64,000 nucleotides of DNA from Akkermansiaceae bacterium UBA2381 (GTDB lineage: Bacteria; Verrucomicrobiota; Verrucomicrobiia; Verrucomicrobiales; DEV007): contig DDSV01000036.1 in the NCBI GenBank assembly GCA_002344215.1, positions 1 to 64,000 on the forward strand, read 5' to 3'. The notes under the pieces were generated by a model. That model was given only the letters and a program-made list of their open reading frames with translations, made no database searches and was not told where the DNA came from. The position numbers and the translations under genes were made by a program. Position 1 is the stretch's first letter, and the number at the start of each line of letters is the position of its first letter. This document shows, in pieces, positions 13,268-21,150 of this stretch.

Positions 13268-16065
13268 TTCCTGCCCGCCTTCATCTCAAGCCTACTTCAC
13301 TACCGGCTGCATCGGAACTGGCATCGGCGGTTTTGATCGCCGGCGATGACGTCCAGGTGTGGCTATCAGAAATCACCCGCTGGCCCGAGACTGCCGCAGT
13401 CGAGGCGAAGATTTTCGTCCTGCCAATCTCCCTGACAGATCCACGTCCTGGTGGAGCGCTGATCGTGCCTGCAAGGGGACTATCGATTCAGCCGACTAAC
13501 CGAGTGATTCCATGCGACGAGATTTTTCCGGGGGTGTGGATTCCCCGGGGAGCTACCCTCTTGCCGTCGATCACTCCGGAGGAGGCTAAACGCCTCTTCC
13601 TTTTTTCGGCGAACTTGATGCATCCAGCCCTGGGCCTTATCGGGTGGGAGGCTGCCGACGCAGTGCACCCCGGCGACCTGCTCGCTGCTTCATCAAGGTC
13701 CCGGGGTATTACTTGGGAGATGGCCAGCCAGGGTCCGCCCACGCCACCCCGTCTTCAGTCGGTGAAATTGAACCTCGACGATTCCGACCTCTCGTTTCTT
13801 GCCGAGGCCGGTTCAGGAATCGGTGACAAATCACATCGGGATTTCACCAAAACAAGACGATTCAGTGACAAGGTCAAGGGTCTGTTGGGCGGAACCGCGG
13901 TGATCGGCCTAGGAGTCGTGGGCGGGATCGTAGGAGTCGGAGTCGCCGGTCTACTGGGCTTGGGGAAGGTCTTTGGCGGAGGGAAAAAGAATTCATCCAA
14001 GGGAACATCCGACGGGAATCGATCCGATGCGAATACATCGGGACTCCTCGAGTTCCTCAGGAAATGGGCTGCCCAACAAACCGAGGCCCTGCAACAACGG
14101 AGACATCGGGAACTCGACCGGCTCATGAAGCTGCTTGAGACCAACCCCGAAATGGGCCTTCGCTACGCCCTGCCCTTGTCGGGCGAAGAAAGCGCACGGG
14201 GATTTTCCACGCAATCGGGTGATCGACTCACCCTGCGCAATCCTTTACTCGGAACGATGGGCGGCGGCGGCGGGGTCGTCGACCCATGGAATATCGACAA
14301 TAACTGGCGTTGGAAACTACAGCAACGCTATCGCGAAGTCGCCGCCGAAGAATCGAAGAACGGGCGCCACGAACGCGCTGCCTACATCTACGGAGAGTTG
14401 CTGGGAGATTGGCGTCTGGCGGCCGACGCCCTCATGCAGGGGGGCTCCTTCAGGGAAGCAGCTCGACTCCACCTCCTGAAATCCAAAAACCAGCTCGCCG
14501 CCGCCCAGTGTCTCGAAAAGGGAGGTCTCCTGTTTGAGGCTATTCAAATCTACGCCGAATTGAAGATGCACGAACAATGCGGCGATCTCTTCACGAGGAT
14601 GGGTCGTCGTGCCGATGCTTTCCGGAGTTATCTCGAAGCCATCCGGATGCCGGTAGACCGGGTGACGACGGCGCGACTTCTCGCAGAAAAGCTCCGGCTT
14701 CATGGCTGGGCGGCATCTGTGCTGGCCAGTGGCTGGCCCAACAGCTCTGAAGCAATGGTTTGCCTGAAAGAACATTTTAGCCTCCTCAATCGTTGCCGGG
14801 CGGAGGAAGAATGTGCGATCCAAACCGAGCGACTCGCCTTGAGTGCGGATCCATTGCTCGCTACACCCGAGGGGATTCGAGCGGTGGCGGAGATCGGACG
14901 ATCCCTGTCTTTCCCTCAGTTACGGAGTCGGTTTGCGTTGATGGGTCGCTTCGCTGTGGCGAAATCAGTCGCCCTCGCCCCGAATGACAAAACCGCCCGC
15001 AAATTCCTCGAATGTCTGCCCGTCATCGAGCCTGATGACCCGCTTTTAAAGACGGACACGCAGCGTTTTCTGACCCGCCGCGTCGAGGCCGTCCCCATGC
15101 CGATTCGCAGACGGACCGAGCGCCCGATCACGCCTTCACAGGTAATGACGATTTCATCGGACGATCAACTTCTGGCTTTCGGCAGTTTTGGTAAGGAATG
15201 GTTGGCGCTTGGACTCGAGCAAGGTCGTCAACGCGTGGTTCTCCATTCAGGTGATGCCCTAGGGACCTTTCAGTCACAGTACCTCGGAATTTCACGGATC
15301 TCGACCGCTTGGTTTATAATCCATGAAGAACCAAACAAGGTCGGGCTCATTACGAATCCAGAAATGATCTGGAATGAACGGACGATCCAATCACGAGAGC
15401 GCCTCTTGCTGGTGACACCACATCGCCTCTCCGGGCACCCTTTGGCAGCATCCGGTGTCCGGAACGGGGAAGTCTGTGCGCTCATCAAGAGCGAAAGCGA
15501 TACCAGCTTGTTAAATCTGGCTTCATTCAATTCAAAAGGCGAATGCCTCCGGACCCGCCCACTCGGCTGGGCCGACGTCCCTCCTGAAACGATTTCTCTG
15601 CCCTTTGCCTGCGACTCTGACAGGGCTTTTCTGGCGATTGGAAATCAGGTCTTCATGCTCGAGGATAAGGACGGCACAGGTGACCCGAAACTCTCCAGCG
15701 TTAATTTACCTGGGATGGTATCGCAAATCACAGCGGGCCGCCCCTCGAAGCGCCTTCGGGTCGCCGTCGCATGGAGCAACGAGGTCGTGCTCCTCAGCCC
15801 CGAGGAGAAGTGGGAACCAGTCCAGTTGGATTGCGGTGAAAGCGAACGCCCGGCACTTCACTTCATGCCGGATGGGAATCTCATCATCGCCTGGAATCAT
15901 ATGGCCAAGGTCGTGTGTGTCGAAGATCGCATTCAAACGCTGGCGACACTCAGCTACAGCAAGCCAGGTTTTCATCCTCCGATTGGAGTTGTCTCACTCG
16001 ACGTCTCGACCTGCGCCATTTTGATGTTAGACGGGCGCATCGAAGTTTTTAAAATTGAAGAGTGA
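13264..16065 (+). CDS. Large TPR / beta-propeller protein of ternary system (bpX6-like)
   Basis: 933 residues. Parts in order: an N-terminal domain with VWLSEITRWPETAAVEAKIFVLP and FPGVWIPRGATLLPSITPEEAKRLF (about 1-160); a glycine-rich hydrophobic segment LLGGTAVIGLGVVGGIVGVG (about 207-226), possibly membrane-inserting; a TPR-like helical array with GRHERAAYIYGELLGDWRLA and GLLFEAIQIYAELKMHEQCG (about 360-500); and a C-terminal region (about 620-930) of repeated beta strands with a terminal ILMLDGRIEVFKIEE blade, probably a beta-propeller. This is the effector-like or target-binding member of MoxR-vWA-beta-propeller systems. The glycine helix may insert in membranes on activation (inference). 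Confidence 0.75.
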   Translation: MIPARLHLKPTSLPAASELASAVLIAGDDVQVWLSEITRWPETAAVEAKIFVLPISLTDPRPGGALIVPARGLSIQPTNRVIPCDEIFPGVWIPRGATLLPSITPEEAKRLFLFSANLMHPALGLIGWEAADAVHPGDLLAASSRSRGITWEMASQGPPTPPRLQSVKLNLDDSDLSFLAEAGSGIGDKSHRDFTKTRRFSDKVKGLLGGTAVIGLGVVGGIVGVGVAGLLGLGKVFGGGKKNSSKGTSDGNRSDANTSGLLEFLRKWAAQQTEALQQRRHRELDRLMKLLETNPEMGLRYALPLSGEESARGFSTQSGDRLTLRNPLLGTMGGGGGVVDPWNIDNNWRWKLQQRYREVAAEESKNGRHERAAYIYGELLGDWRLAADALMQGGSFREAARLHLLKSKNQLAAAQCLEKGGLLFEAIQIYAELKMHEQCGDLFTRMGRRADAFRSYLEAIRMPVDRVTTARLLAEKLRLHGWAASVLASGWPNSSEAMVCLKEHFSLLNRCRAEEECAIQTERLALSADPLLATPEGIRAVAEIGRSLSFPQLRSRFALMGRFAVAKSVALAPNDKTARKFLECLPVIEPDDPLLKTDTQRFLTRRVEAVPMPIRRRTERPITPSQVMTISSDDQLLAFGSFGKEWLALGLEQGRQRVVLHSGDALGTFQSQYLGISRISTAWFIIHEEPNKVGLITNPEMIWNERTIQSRERLLLVTPHRLSGHPLAASGVRNGEVCALIKSESDTSLLNLASFNSKGECLRTRPLGWADVPPETISLPFACDSDRAFLAIGNQVFMLEDKDGTGDPKLSSVNLPGMVSQITAGRPSKRLRVAVAWSNEVVLLSPEEKWEPVQLDCGESERPALHFMPDGNLIIAWNHMAKVVCVEDRIQTLATLSYSKPGFHPPIGVVSLDVSTCAILMLDGRIEVFKIEE

Positions 16066-16124
16066 GTGTAGGCTAGAGACGACAATCAACTCGAAACGGG
16101 ATCGGGCTTGCTATTGCCGGCGTG

Positions 16125-16547
16125 TTAGGCCCGGGTTTTGTCTCGATTTTCGGGTTGGTTTCGAATTTCCGTCCAATACTCCTCTCTCACATCGTCATCA
16201 ATCTCAATGGGAAGGCGTTCGCCGTAGAGCCGATCAGAACCGTCTCGCTTGCACCCTGAAATCCAATAGTCATCACCTGTCTCGATGTGGCAGTAGTTCG
16301 ACTTGAATCCCGCGCCTTTAAGGCTCCTGAATCGTTGTCCCTTGTGGTAAAGGGTCTTTCCAGTCCGAGAGAACGTGACGCGACCAATTCGCGCTCGTCC
16401 GGTCAATTCGCCAGCCTTCTGCTCGACGTACATGATCCGGTTTGTTTCACGCTCACGTGTCGGTCGTGGGTCGATATGGCCCCACCACGGATCCATCAAG
16501 TTCCGACATTTTGAGTTGAGAGAATGCGTCTGTCTGGAAACTGCCAT
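16125..16547 (-). CDS. Small conserved protein often mis-annotated as DXP synthase
   Basis: 140 residues from ATG 16547; a shorter start at MDPWWGHIDP is possible. It carries the pattern RIMYVEQKAGELTGRARIGR, VTFSRTGKTLYHKGQRF, LKGAGFKSNY and DYWISGCKRDGSDRLYG followed by VREEYWTEIR. I recognise this as a widespread small family that databases frequently label 1-deoxy-D-xylulose-5-phosphate synthase; at this size the enzyme name cannot be right. Function unknown. It is one unit of the minus-strand cassette-like run at 16.1-20.5 kb and is separated from its neighbour by an attC-like palindrome. Confidence 0.8.
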   Translation of the reverse strand: MAVSRQTHSLNSKCRNLMDPWWGHIDPRPTRERETNRIMYVEQKAGELTGRARIGRVTFSRTGKTLYHKGQRFRSLKGAGFKSNYCHIETGDDYWISGCKRDGSDRLYGERLPIEIDDDVREEYWTEIRNQPENRDKTRA

Positions 16548-16561
16548 CTTCAAGGCCTAAA

Positions 16562-16602
16562 GTCAGGTCGCGGGCGACGGCGCAGGCGCTGCCTGCCGAC
16601 CG
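16562..16602 (-). repeat. attC-like palindrome, copy 1
   Basis: On the minus strand GGTCGGCAGGC pairs with GCCCGCGACC across about 15 bases, and the site continues TGACTTTAGGCC. The core closely matches copies at 18248-18302 and 40314-40337. It overlaps the last codons of the metallophosphoesterase gene, at the boundary between two single-gene units. Confidence 0.6.
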
Positions 16603-17150
16603 CTCGCGTCGGTTTCGAGTTGAATAACAGTTTCACCAAAAACCCCGATGATCTCGGTGTCACCGATGCGAGTCGTTGAGCGCAGGTGCTGGTGGCCGTG
16701 GAAAAAGTAGCGGGGCTGAGTGTTCTCGATGTAGCTCAGAAATCCCTCGAATCCTTGATGTGTGTCGCCCCCTCGCTCGTGAATCCCGCGCGGAGAATTG
16801 TGTGCCACGAACACATCCACCTTGGGGAAGTGCCTCAACATTCGCGTGACTTCCTCCTGCTCATAGAGGTGGTGGCCCCGAGGCTTGTATCGCCAGCAAC
16901 CGTTAAATCCTCCGAATTTCAGTCCGCCAAATAGCTCGAGGGTGTAATGCAGAGGAGTGATAAAATGAGGAAAAGGCACATCGGCATCATGGTTGCCTCG
17001 GACACCGAATGCCTTCTGTGGCGAATACCGGACACACGCCTTCTCAAGGCTCGTGTCCCAGAGATCACCAAGGCACAAAAGCACGTCAACGGGTCCACAG
17101 TCGAGGTGCCCCACTAAGGAATCATCGTCGGCAATGGCGATAGCTTTCAT
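16563..17150 (-). CDS. Calcineurin-like metallophosphoesterase
   Basis: 195 residues from the ATG of MKAIAIADDDS; an in-frame extension to 17201 is less likely. Metallophosphoesterase motifs: IADDDSLVG (a weakened first motif, D-x-D instead of D-x-H), LLCLGDLWD, GVRGNHDAD, VFVAHNSPRG and FFHGHQH. These residues hold the two metals that cleave phosphomonoesters or diesters. Several alternatives (phosphatase, cyclic nucleotide phosphodiesterase) fit. The last residues APAPSPAT are encoded by the attC-like repeat, so the natural C-terminus may be slightly shorter than the reading frame. Confidence 0.8.
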   Translation of the reverse strand: MKAIAIADDDSLVGHLDCGPVDVLLCLGDLWDTSLEKACVRYSPQKAFGVRGNHDADVPFPHFITPLHYTLELFGGLKFGGFNGCWRYKPRGHHLYEQEEVTRMLRHFPKVDVFVAHNSPRGIHERGGDTHQGFEGFLSYIENTQPRYFFHGHQHLRSTTRIGDTEIIGVFGETVIQLETDASGRQAAPAPSPAT

Positions 17151-17235
17151 GATTTGTTCAAGCGAACGTGGAGCTCTGGCACCCGCTACCGGGAGCGCCA
17201 CGCCACAACGGGTTTGAGGGTTTGGGTTACGGGGA

Positions 17236-17637
17236 TCATTTCGACTCGCCAGCGGGTTGTCCAGCCGCGGCTGGTTCGCCGTAGTTTTTCACGCATTCAA
17301 TCTGCCCCACGACACCTAGTCCGGTTGCCGTTGTGATGAAGTGGAATACGAATCCATTGGGCATCTCCTCCAACGTGTGGGCTTCAAACTCGGAATATCG
17401 GAGGAAATTCTCCCAAACATTACAAACCCCTTCACTGGCTTGCGTGAGCGAAACACCCTCCTTCAAGGAGCACTTCGCTTTGAGCATGCACTCGGCGTTC
17501 CCTGTGGGTCTAACCTCAATCCACTCAAACAAGTCCGATTCCTCAAGGTACACGTCCATATCGATCTGGAAACCGAGAAGATCGTCACCAGAGTTGCGGC
17601 ATCCATGGTCTCGGATAATATCGCCGAACTTGCTCAT
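17236..17637 (-). CDS. Uncharacterised cassette protein
   Basis: 133 residues. Acidic, with MSKFGDIIRDHGCRNSGDDL, FQIDMDVYLEESDLFEWIEV and NGFVFHFITTATGLGVVGQIEC. Mixed alpha/beta composition, no signal peptide, no family recognised. It sits between the metallophosphoesterase and another orphan in the minus-strand run of single-gene units. Confidence 0.6.
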   Translation of the reverse strand: MSKFGDIIRDHGCRNSGDDLLGFQIDMDVYLEESDLFEWIEVRPTGNAECMLKAKCSLKEGVSLTQASEGVCNVWENFLRYSEFEAHTLEEMPNGFVFHFITTATGLGVVGQIECVKNYGEPAAAGQPAGESK

Positions 17638-17721
17638 GATCTTTTGCCGAACGTCGAGGCATGGCGAGCCCGATCCGGGAGCGCGGCCTTGATGGGAGGA
17701 TAAGAATTCGAATCAGGGAAG

Positions 17722-18240
17722 TCAATCACTCGAGGCTGGATCGAGCTTGCCATCGCCGACCTTCTCGCTCCGGCGTTTGATCCAGTAGTGCTGCTTGCGA
17801 CCTCCCGCTTCCAATTCATGTTTACGTAGCCTCGCTTCAATAAGTGATTCAAACTCACCGACAAGACATTCGGCTCCGTTGTCGTCCAAGCGATTGAGCT
17901 CGCAAGGCTCGTCCGAATATCCATCCTTCAGCGTCCACAAGTAGTCGTCGAGACTCACCGGAAATAGTTCCAACGTGTCGTCCAGTGCAGAGGAGTGGTC
18001 GCTACCCGCATCTAGAAACACGCGCGGGTTTGGTGCTTCACAAAGCTCACGCGCTAGGATGACCCTGCCGGAGGGCAAACGGAGAAAAACTGCCTTCGCT
18101 TCACCCAGGCCATCTTCGACATAAGAAATCATGTCCGAGCCTAGATAGCTCTCAAGGTTGGGCGCCCGCCACGGCAACACCGCAATAGTACGAGGATCCT
18201 CGAAAACTTTGTCAGGCCTCGCAACTATTTCAGCTTTCAT
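17722..18240 (-). CDS. Uncharacterised cassette protein
   Basis: 172 residues from ATG 18240. Contains ARPDKVFEDPRTIAVLPWRA, VEDGLGEAKAVFLRLPSGRV and LFPVSLDDYLWTLKDGYSDE. The DDYLW and FLRLPSG elements give the feel of a small regulatory or immunity-type domain, but I do not recognise the family. It is preceded directly by an attC-like palindrome (18248-18302). Confidence 0.6.
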   Translation of the reverse strand: MKAEIVARPDKVFEDPRTIAVLPWRAPNLESYLGSDMISYVEDGLGEAKAVFLRLPSGRVILARELCEAPNPRVFLDAGSDHSSALDDTLELFPVSLDDYLWTLKDGYSDEPCELNRLDDNGAECLVGEFESLIEARLRKHELEAGGRKQHYWIKRRSEKVGDGKLDPASSD

Positions 18241-18247
18241 TTCTGGA

Positions 18248-18302
18248 GCGAACGTCAGGTCGCAGGCGACGGCGTAACTGTTGCCTGCCGACCCTGGTTC
18301 GC
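18248..18302 (-). repeat. attC-like palindrome, copy 2
   Basis: Outer arms GCGAAC and GTTCGC enclose CAGG/CCTG and GTCGGCAGGC/GTCGCCTGCGAC, giving an almost complete 55-base imperfect palindrome. The AAC...GTT ends and unpaired centre are like an integron attC site. It lies between the stop of the NADAR gene and the start of the next orphan. Confidence 0.65.
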
Positions 18303-18325
18303 GGGGTTCTGGAATTGGGTCTCGG

Positions 18326-18895
18326 TCATACCACTGAATCTCTGGCGTCTGAAAGAATGCGCCGAACCTGCATCAGCGCAAACCCGAGTAGGTTCAGTCC
18401 TCGCCAGCGTTCGGGTCGGCTAGCATCATCTGAGTCTGGCGCCAACCCGATGCCCCAAATGCGATCAACTGGACTGGCCTCAACCAGAATCCGCTGTCCT
18501 GTGGAAATCAAAAACGCCGCTAAATCTGGATGCTGAGAAAATTTAGCGTGGTTCCCGGTAACAACAAAACCGAAGCGATGCTCAAGCCAAGCGATCTCGT
18601 CGAAGTCGGCTACTGAGCGACCCAAATCCTTGGCCTGCTTCGGGTGGGAAGCTGCTAAAATTCGTTCATATGCTGCAGTGTCGCCAAATAAGCGAGCCTT
18701 TGATGCCATCATGTAATGCTCGGCAGTGCGATACTCGGTCCCATCCACTGTGAACGATGCGGGCCACCACTGACTAAAGCATGACTTCGTGATGCTTCCA
18801 TCCGGCGAAGGCTGGTGCCCCCAAAAAAACACGAACTTCGGCGACATCCCGCCGGAAATCGCTGCAATAAGCTCTTCAACCGACTTTGGTGGCAT
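18326..18895 (-). CDS. NADAR-family (YbiA-like) protein
   Basis: 189 residues from the ATG of MPPKSVEELI; a TTG seven codons earlier is possible. NADAR features: FVFFWGHQPSPDG, CFSQWWPASFTVDGTEYRTA, EHYMMASKARLFGD, HPKQAKDLGR, VEASPVDRIWGIGL and WRGLNLLGFALMQVR. Members are N-glycosidases or ADP-ribose/NAD-linked hydrolases; YbiA acts on damaged riboflavin intermediates and some relatives remove guanosine ADP-ribosylation. The gene is a stand-alone cassette, but the NAD/ADP-ribose operon at 32-39 kb in the same island makes a role in ADP-ribose chemistry attractive (inference). Confidence 0.88.
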   Translation of the reverse strand: MPPKSVEELIAAISGGMSPKFVFFWGHQPSPDGSITKSCFSQWWPASFTVDGTEYRTAEHYMMASKARLFGDTAAYERILAASHPKQAKDLGRSVADFDEIAWLEHRFGFVVTGNHAKFSQHPDLAAFLISTGQRILVEASPVDRIWGIGLAPDSDDASRPERWRGLNLLGFALMQVRRILSDARDSVV

Positions 18896-19065
18896 CACGA
18901 CGTGTTTTTTGGTCAATGCGAAGGTTCAACAGATGGAAAAGCCACCATCGGGGGGAACCGTGGATCTCGGAGTTGAGGTTGATTTTCGGGGATACATCGA
19001 AAACAAAAGGCCTGCTGGTGGTTTAAATCCATGGCTGATCCGACTCGTTGGTTCGGCGGATGCGG

Positions 19066-19557
19066 TCATGGGTCGAGATGCGCTCTCATGGTGTCGACAC
19101 TAAAAGTCACCTTGGTGCCATCTTGCAAGTCCTTCGTCTGGCCGAAAATCTGGCCGTGGATGGCCAAATGGACATGGATGTCCATCACCACGTAATTCGA
19201 GATGACGTATTCTCCGCCGAGTCCAGTCGGAAGCTGGTAGCTGTAGCACTGATCCGGTCCGAGCACGTGTCCCGCGGCGACCATCTCATCAACTGCCCGA
19301 ACCATGAACCAGTTGCAGAATGTGTCAGGTTCATCGGCGAGTGTGGAGAAGTGGTCCTTCGAGTCGGCGATGTGCGTGAAGGTGCCGCCGCCGGTGTCGA
19401 GAAACCAGACCGAACCATCCTCCTGCACGATAACGAGGTCCGCGAAGCGAGTGACAATCCAAACCTCGAAAGAATTTGGAAGCGCCCAATGCCAGTCTCG
19501 AAGCATCTCCGATAGAATAAGGCTGTCCTGTCGGATGATGTAGTCCGCAATGCTCAT
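19066..19557 (-). CDS. Tdi1 / DUF1851-like immunity-type protein
   Basis: 163 residues from ATG 19557. Shows the DUF1851 pattern: WALPNSFEVWIVTRFADLVI, VQEDGSVWFLDTGGGTFTHI, DTFCNWFMVRAVDEMVAAGH, GPDQCYSYQLPTGLGGEYV and a late DIHVHLAIHGQIFGQ. Tdi1 neutralises the type VI secretion DNase Tde1 in Agrobacterium, and DUF1851 proteins are common orphan immunity genes. No cognate toxin is seen here, so it may be an orphan immunity cassette. Confidence 0.8.
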   Translation of the reverse strand: MSIADYIIRQDSLILSEMLRDWHWALPNSFEVWIVTRFADLVIVQEDGSVWFLDTGGGTFTHIADSKDHFSTLADEPDTFCNWFMVRAVDEMVAAGHVLGPDQCYSYQLPTGLGGEYVISNYVVMDIHVHLAIHGQIFGQTKDLQDGTKVTFSVDTMRAHLDP

Positions 19558-19725
19558 CGAAAATGGTGTTCTCGGATTTTACCGTTCAAGCGTCGGTACC
19601 GCTGGGGAGGGGGTAAGCGTTGAGAAGTGATGGCCGATTAAAGTCATGGAAAGCATGGGCGACAGAGCAGCCCCCGCTGTTGTCCATCCGTGTTTTGTTC
19701 GGCCTTGGCTGGTGGTGATTGAGGC

Positions 19726-20484
19726 TCATGTGTCGGTGCTGATTTCGTCCCACTCCTGATCCATGTAACCTATGAGCCAGTTCAGGACGTAATGCCTCTC
19801 CTGGACCACTCCGCCTTCTAGCTTGGCTGGTGCAGGCTGGCCCTTCACTCGGGCGTCCGTAGTGGCCCAGTGATAGCGATAGATCAAATCAGCCTGATCC
19901 AAAATCTGATCAAAGGGAAGTAGTGTCGCATCTTTGACGAACCGTGCAGTATCACGATCTCTCAGGATACCGACTAGCTTCGGCACATCGCAAATCCCGT
20001 CGGGCTTCGTCAGGGTATCTACGTAGCCAAGCGACCACAGCAAGACCCAAGCACATTCATACCGCCAAGAGAACTTGATACGATCAGGCTGACTCGGAGA
20101 TGCATCCTTAATAAACGCAGCCTCTTCCGGCGAAAAGAACTTCTCTGCCCCATACTTCTTCACCAGAGTCTCAACAGTATCCTGATCCAATCCCTCACCC
20201 TTCACAGCAGCGATCACGATGGCGATAGCACGATGTGCTATCTCCTCTTTCGTTCTCTTTTTCGCTTCCGTGGAGTCCTCAATAATTGGCAAGTGCTCAA
20301 TGACCGGAACCCCCTCCTTCCTCAGTCGTTCGATGGATCGCTGCTTCCGTTCCTTGGCCTCCTTGGTAGGTCCTCTGGCCTCAAGTTCATTAATCTTAGC
20401 TTTGCGGTCGTCGGGCGTCTGGCTCATGGAGTTTGTGGAAAGCAGAACAAGAATCAGTCCGCAGGTGGCTTGGGTTCGATTCAT
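19726..20484 (-). CDS. DUF4272 protein with signal peptide
   Basis: 252 residues from ATG 20484. The first 22 residues (RTQATCGLILVLLSTNSMSQ) look like a signal peptide, so it is probably exported or periplasmic. The DUF4272 core follows: RKQRSIERLRKEGVPVIEHL, YECAWVLLWSLGYVD, LLPFDQILDQADLIYRYHWA, DARVKGQPAPAKLEGGVVQE and a terminal WDEISTDT. DUF4272 is common in polymorphic-toxin immunity loci, usually without a signal peptide. The function here is unknown. Confidence 0.8.
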   Translation of the reverse strand: MNRTQATCGLILVLLSTNSMSQTPDDRKAKINELEARGPTKEAKERKQRSIERLRKEGVPVIEHLPIIEDSTEAKKRTKEEIAHRAIAIVIAAVKGEGLDQDTVETLVKKYGAEKFFSPEEAAFIKDASPSQPDRIKFSWRYECAWVLLWSLGYVDTLTKPDGICDVPKLVGILRDRDTARFVKDATLLPFDQILDQADLIYRYHWATTDARVKGQPAPAKLEGGVVQERHYVLNWLIGYMDQEWDEISTDT

Positions 20485-21150
20485 GGTGTGTGGAGTTGTT
20501 TCTTGGCCGAACAGAGTAATTAGTCCACTTCCCTACCACCTGTAAACATTCCGAACGGGCATCTGGACCCTCTGAGGAAAGTGAATTCTCGCCGTCAGGT
20601 CAAGGAATTCCAATCATCCGGGGTGAGGGAACCTGAGCATACGTGCGGTGGATCGCCCTCCGGGGCATGATGCTCGATCCGGCGGAGGGCGAGCGAATTC
20701 TTTGGTAAGTGATTCCTTTCGTAAAGATGTGTAGGGCTGAATGCCTCATGCGCTATCCGTTGAACCCCTCCCGGCACCGGTTGATCGAAGGAACAAACCG
20801 ACCAAAGTAAGATAACCTACCCATAGTGCAGGAGCGAAGCGTCTAAGCGGAAGGGATGAAAAAGGAAGATTACTCGCAGTAAAACTCTTGACCTTCCCAG
20901 GGGAATCACGCGATTCTTGGCCGCAATGGCCCCTACCGACACCCCCGAATCCCCTCCGATCCCAGGCCATCGACGGAAAGGGAGAGGGAGAGATGCCAAA
21001 GGAAATTTCTAGCAGTTTTCTTTTCGGGAATCGCCGGATTCGTTTCAGTCCCATGGATGGCCGGAGGATAATCATCCGCGAAATGAACGTCAAAACGCAT
21101 TCATCCATACCCTCGGCAGAATAGGGGGATGCTCCTTTGGATTCACCGCA
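20485..21150. other. Intergenic region with a GC-rich inverted repeat
   Basis: About 660 bases between the divergent DUF4272 and SWIM genes, without a credible ORF. A perfect 10-bp inverted repeat TCGCCCTCCG / CGGAGGGCGA lies at 20653-20662 and 20683-20692. Its CGCCCTCCGCCGG core is also seen in the leader repeats near 30.9 and 39.9 kb, so this may be an old cassette boundary. Promoters for both neighbours should lie here. Confidence 0.5.

Noticed and set aside
16125..16547. 1-deoxy-D-xylulose-5-phosphate synthase
   Set aside because: Database-style name for this small family; the protein is about 140 residues and lacks thiamine-diphosphate motifs.
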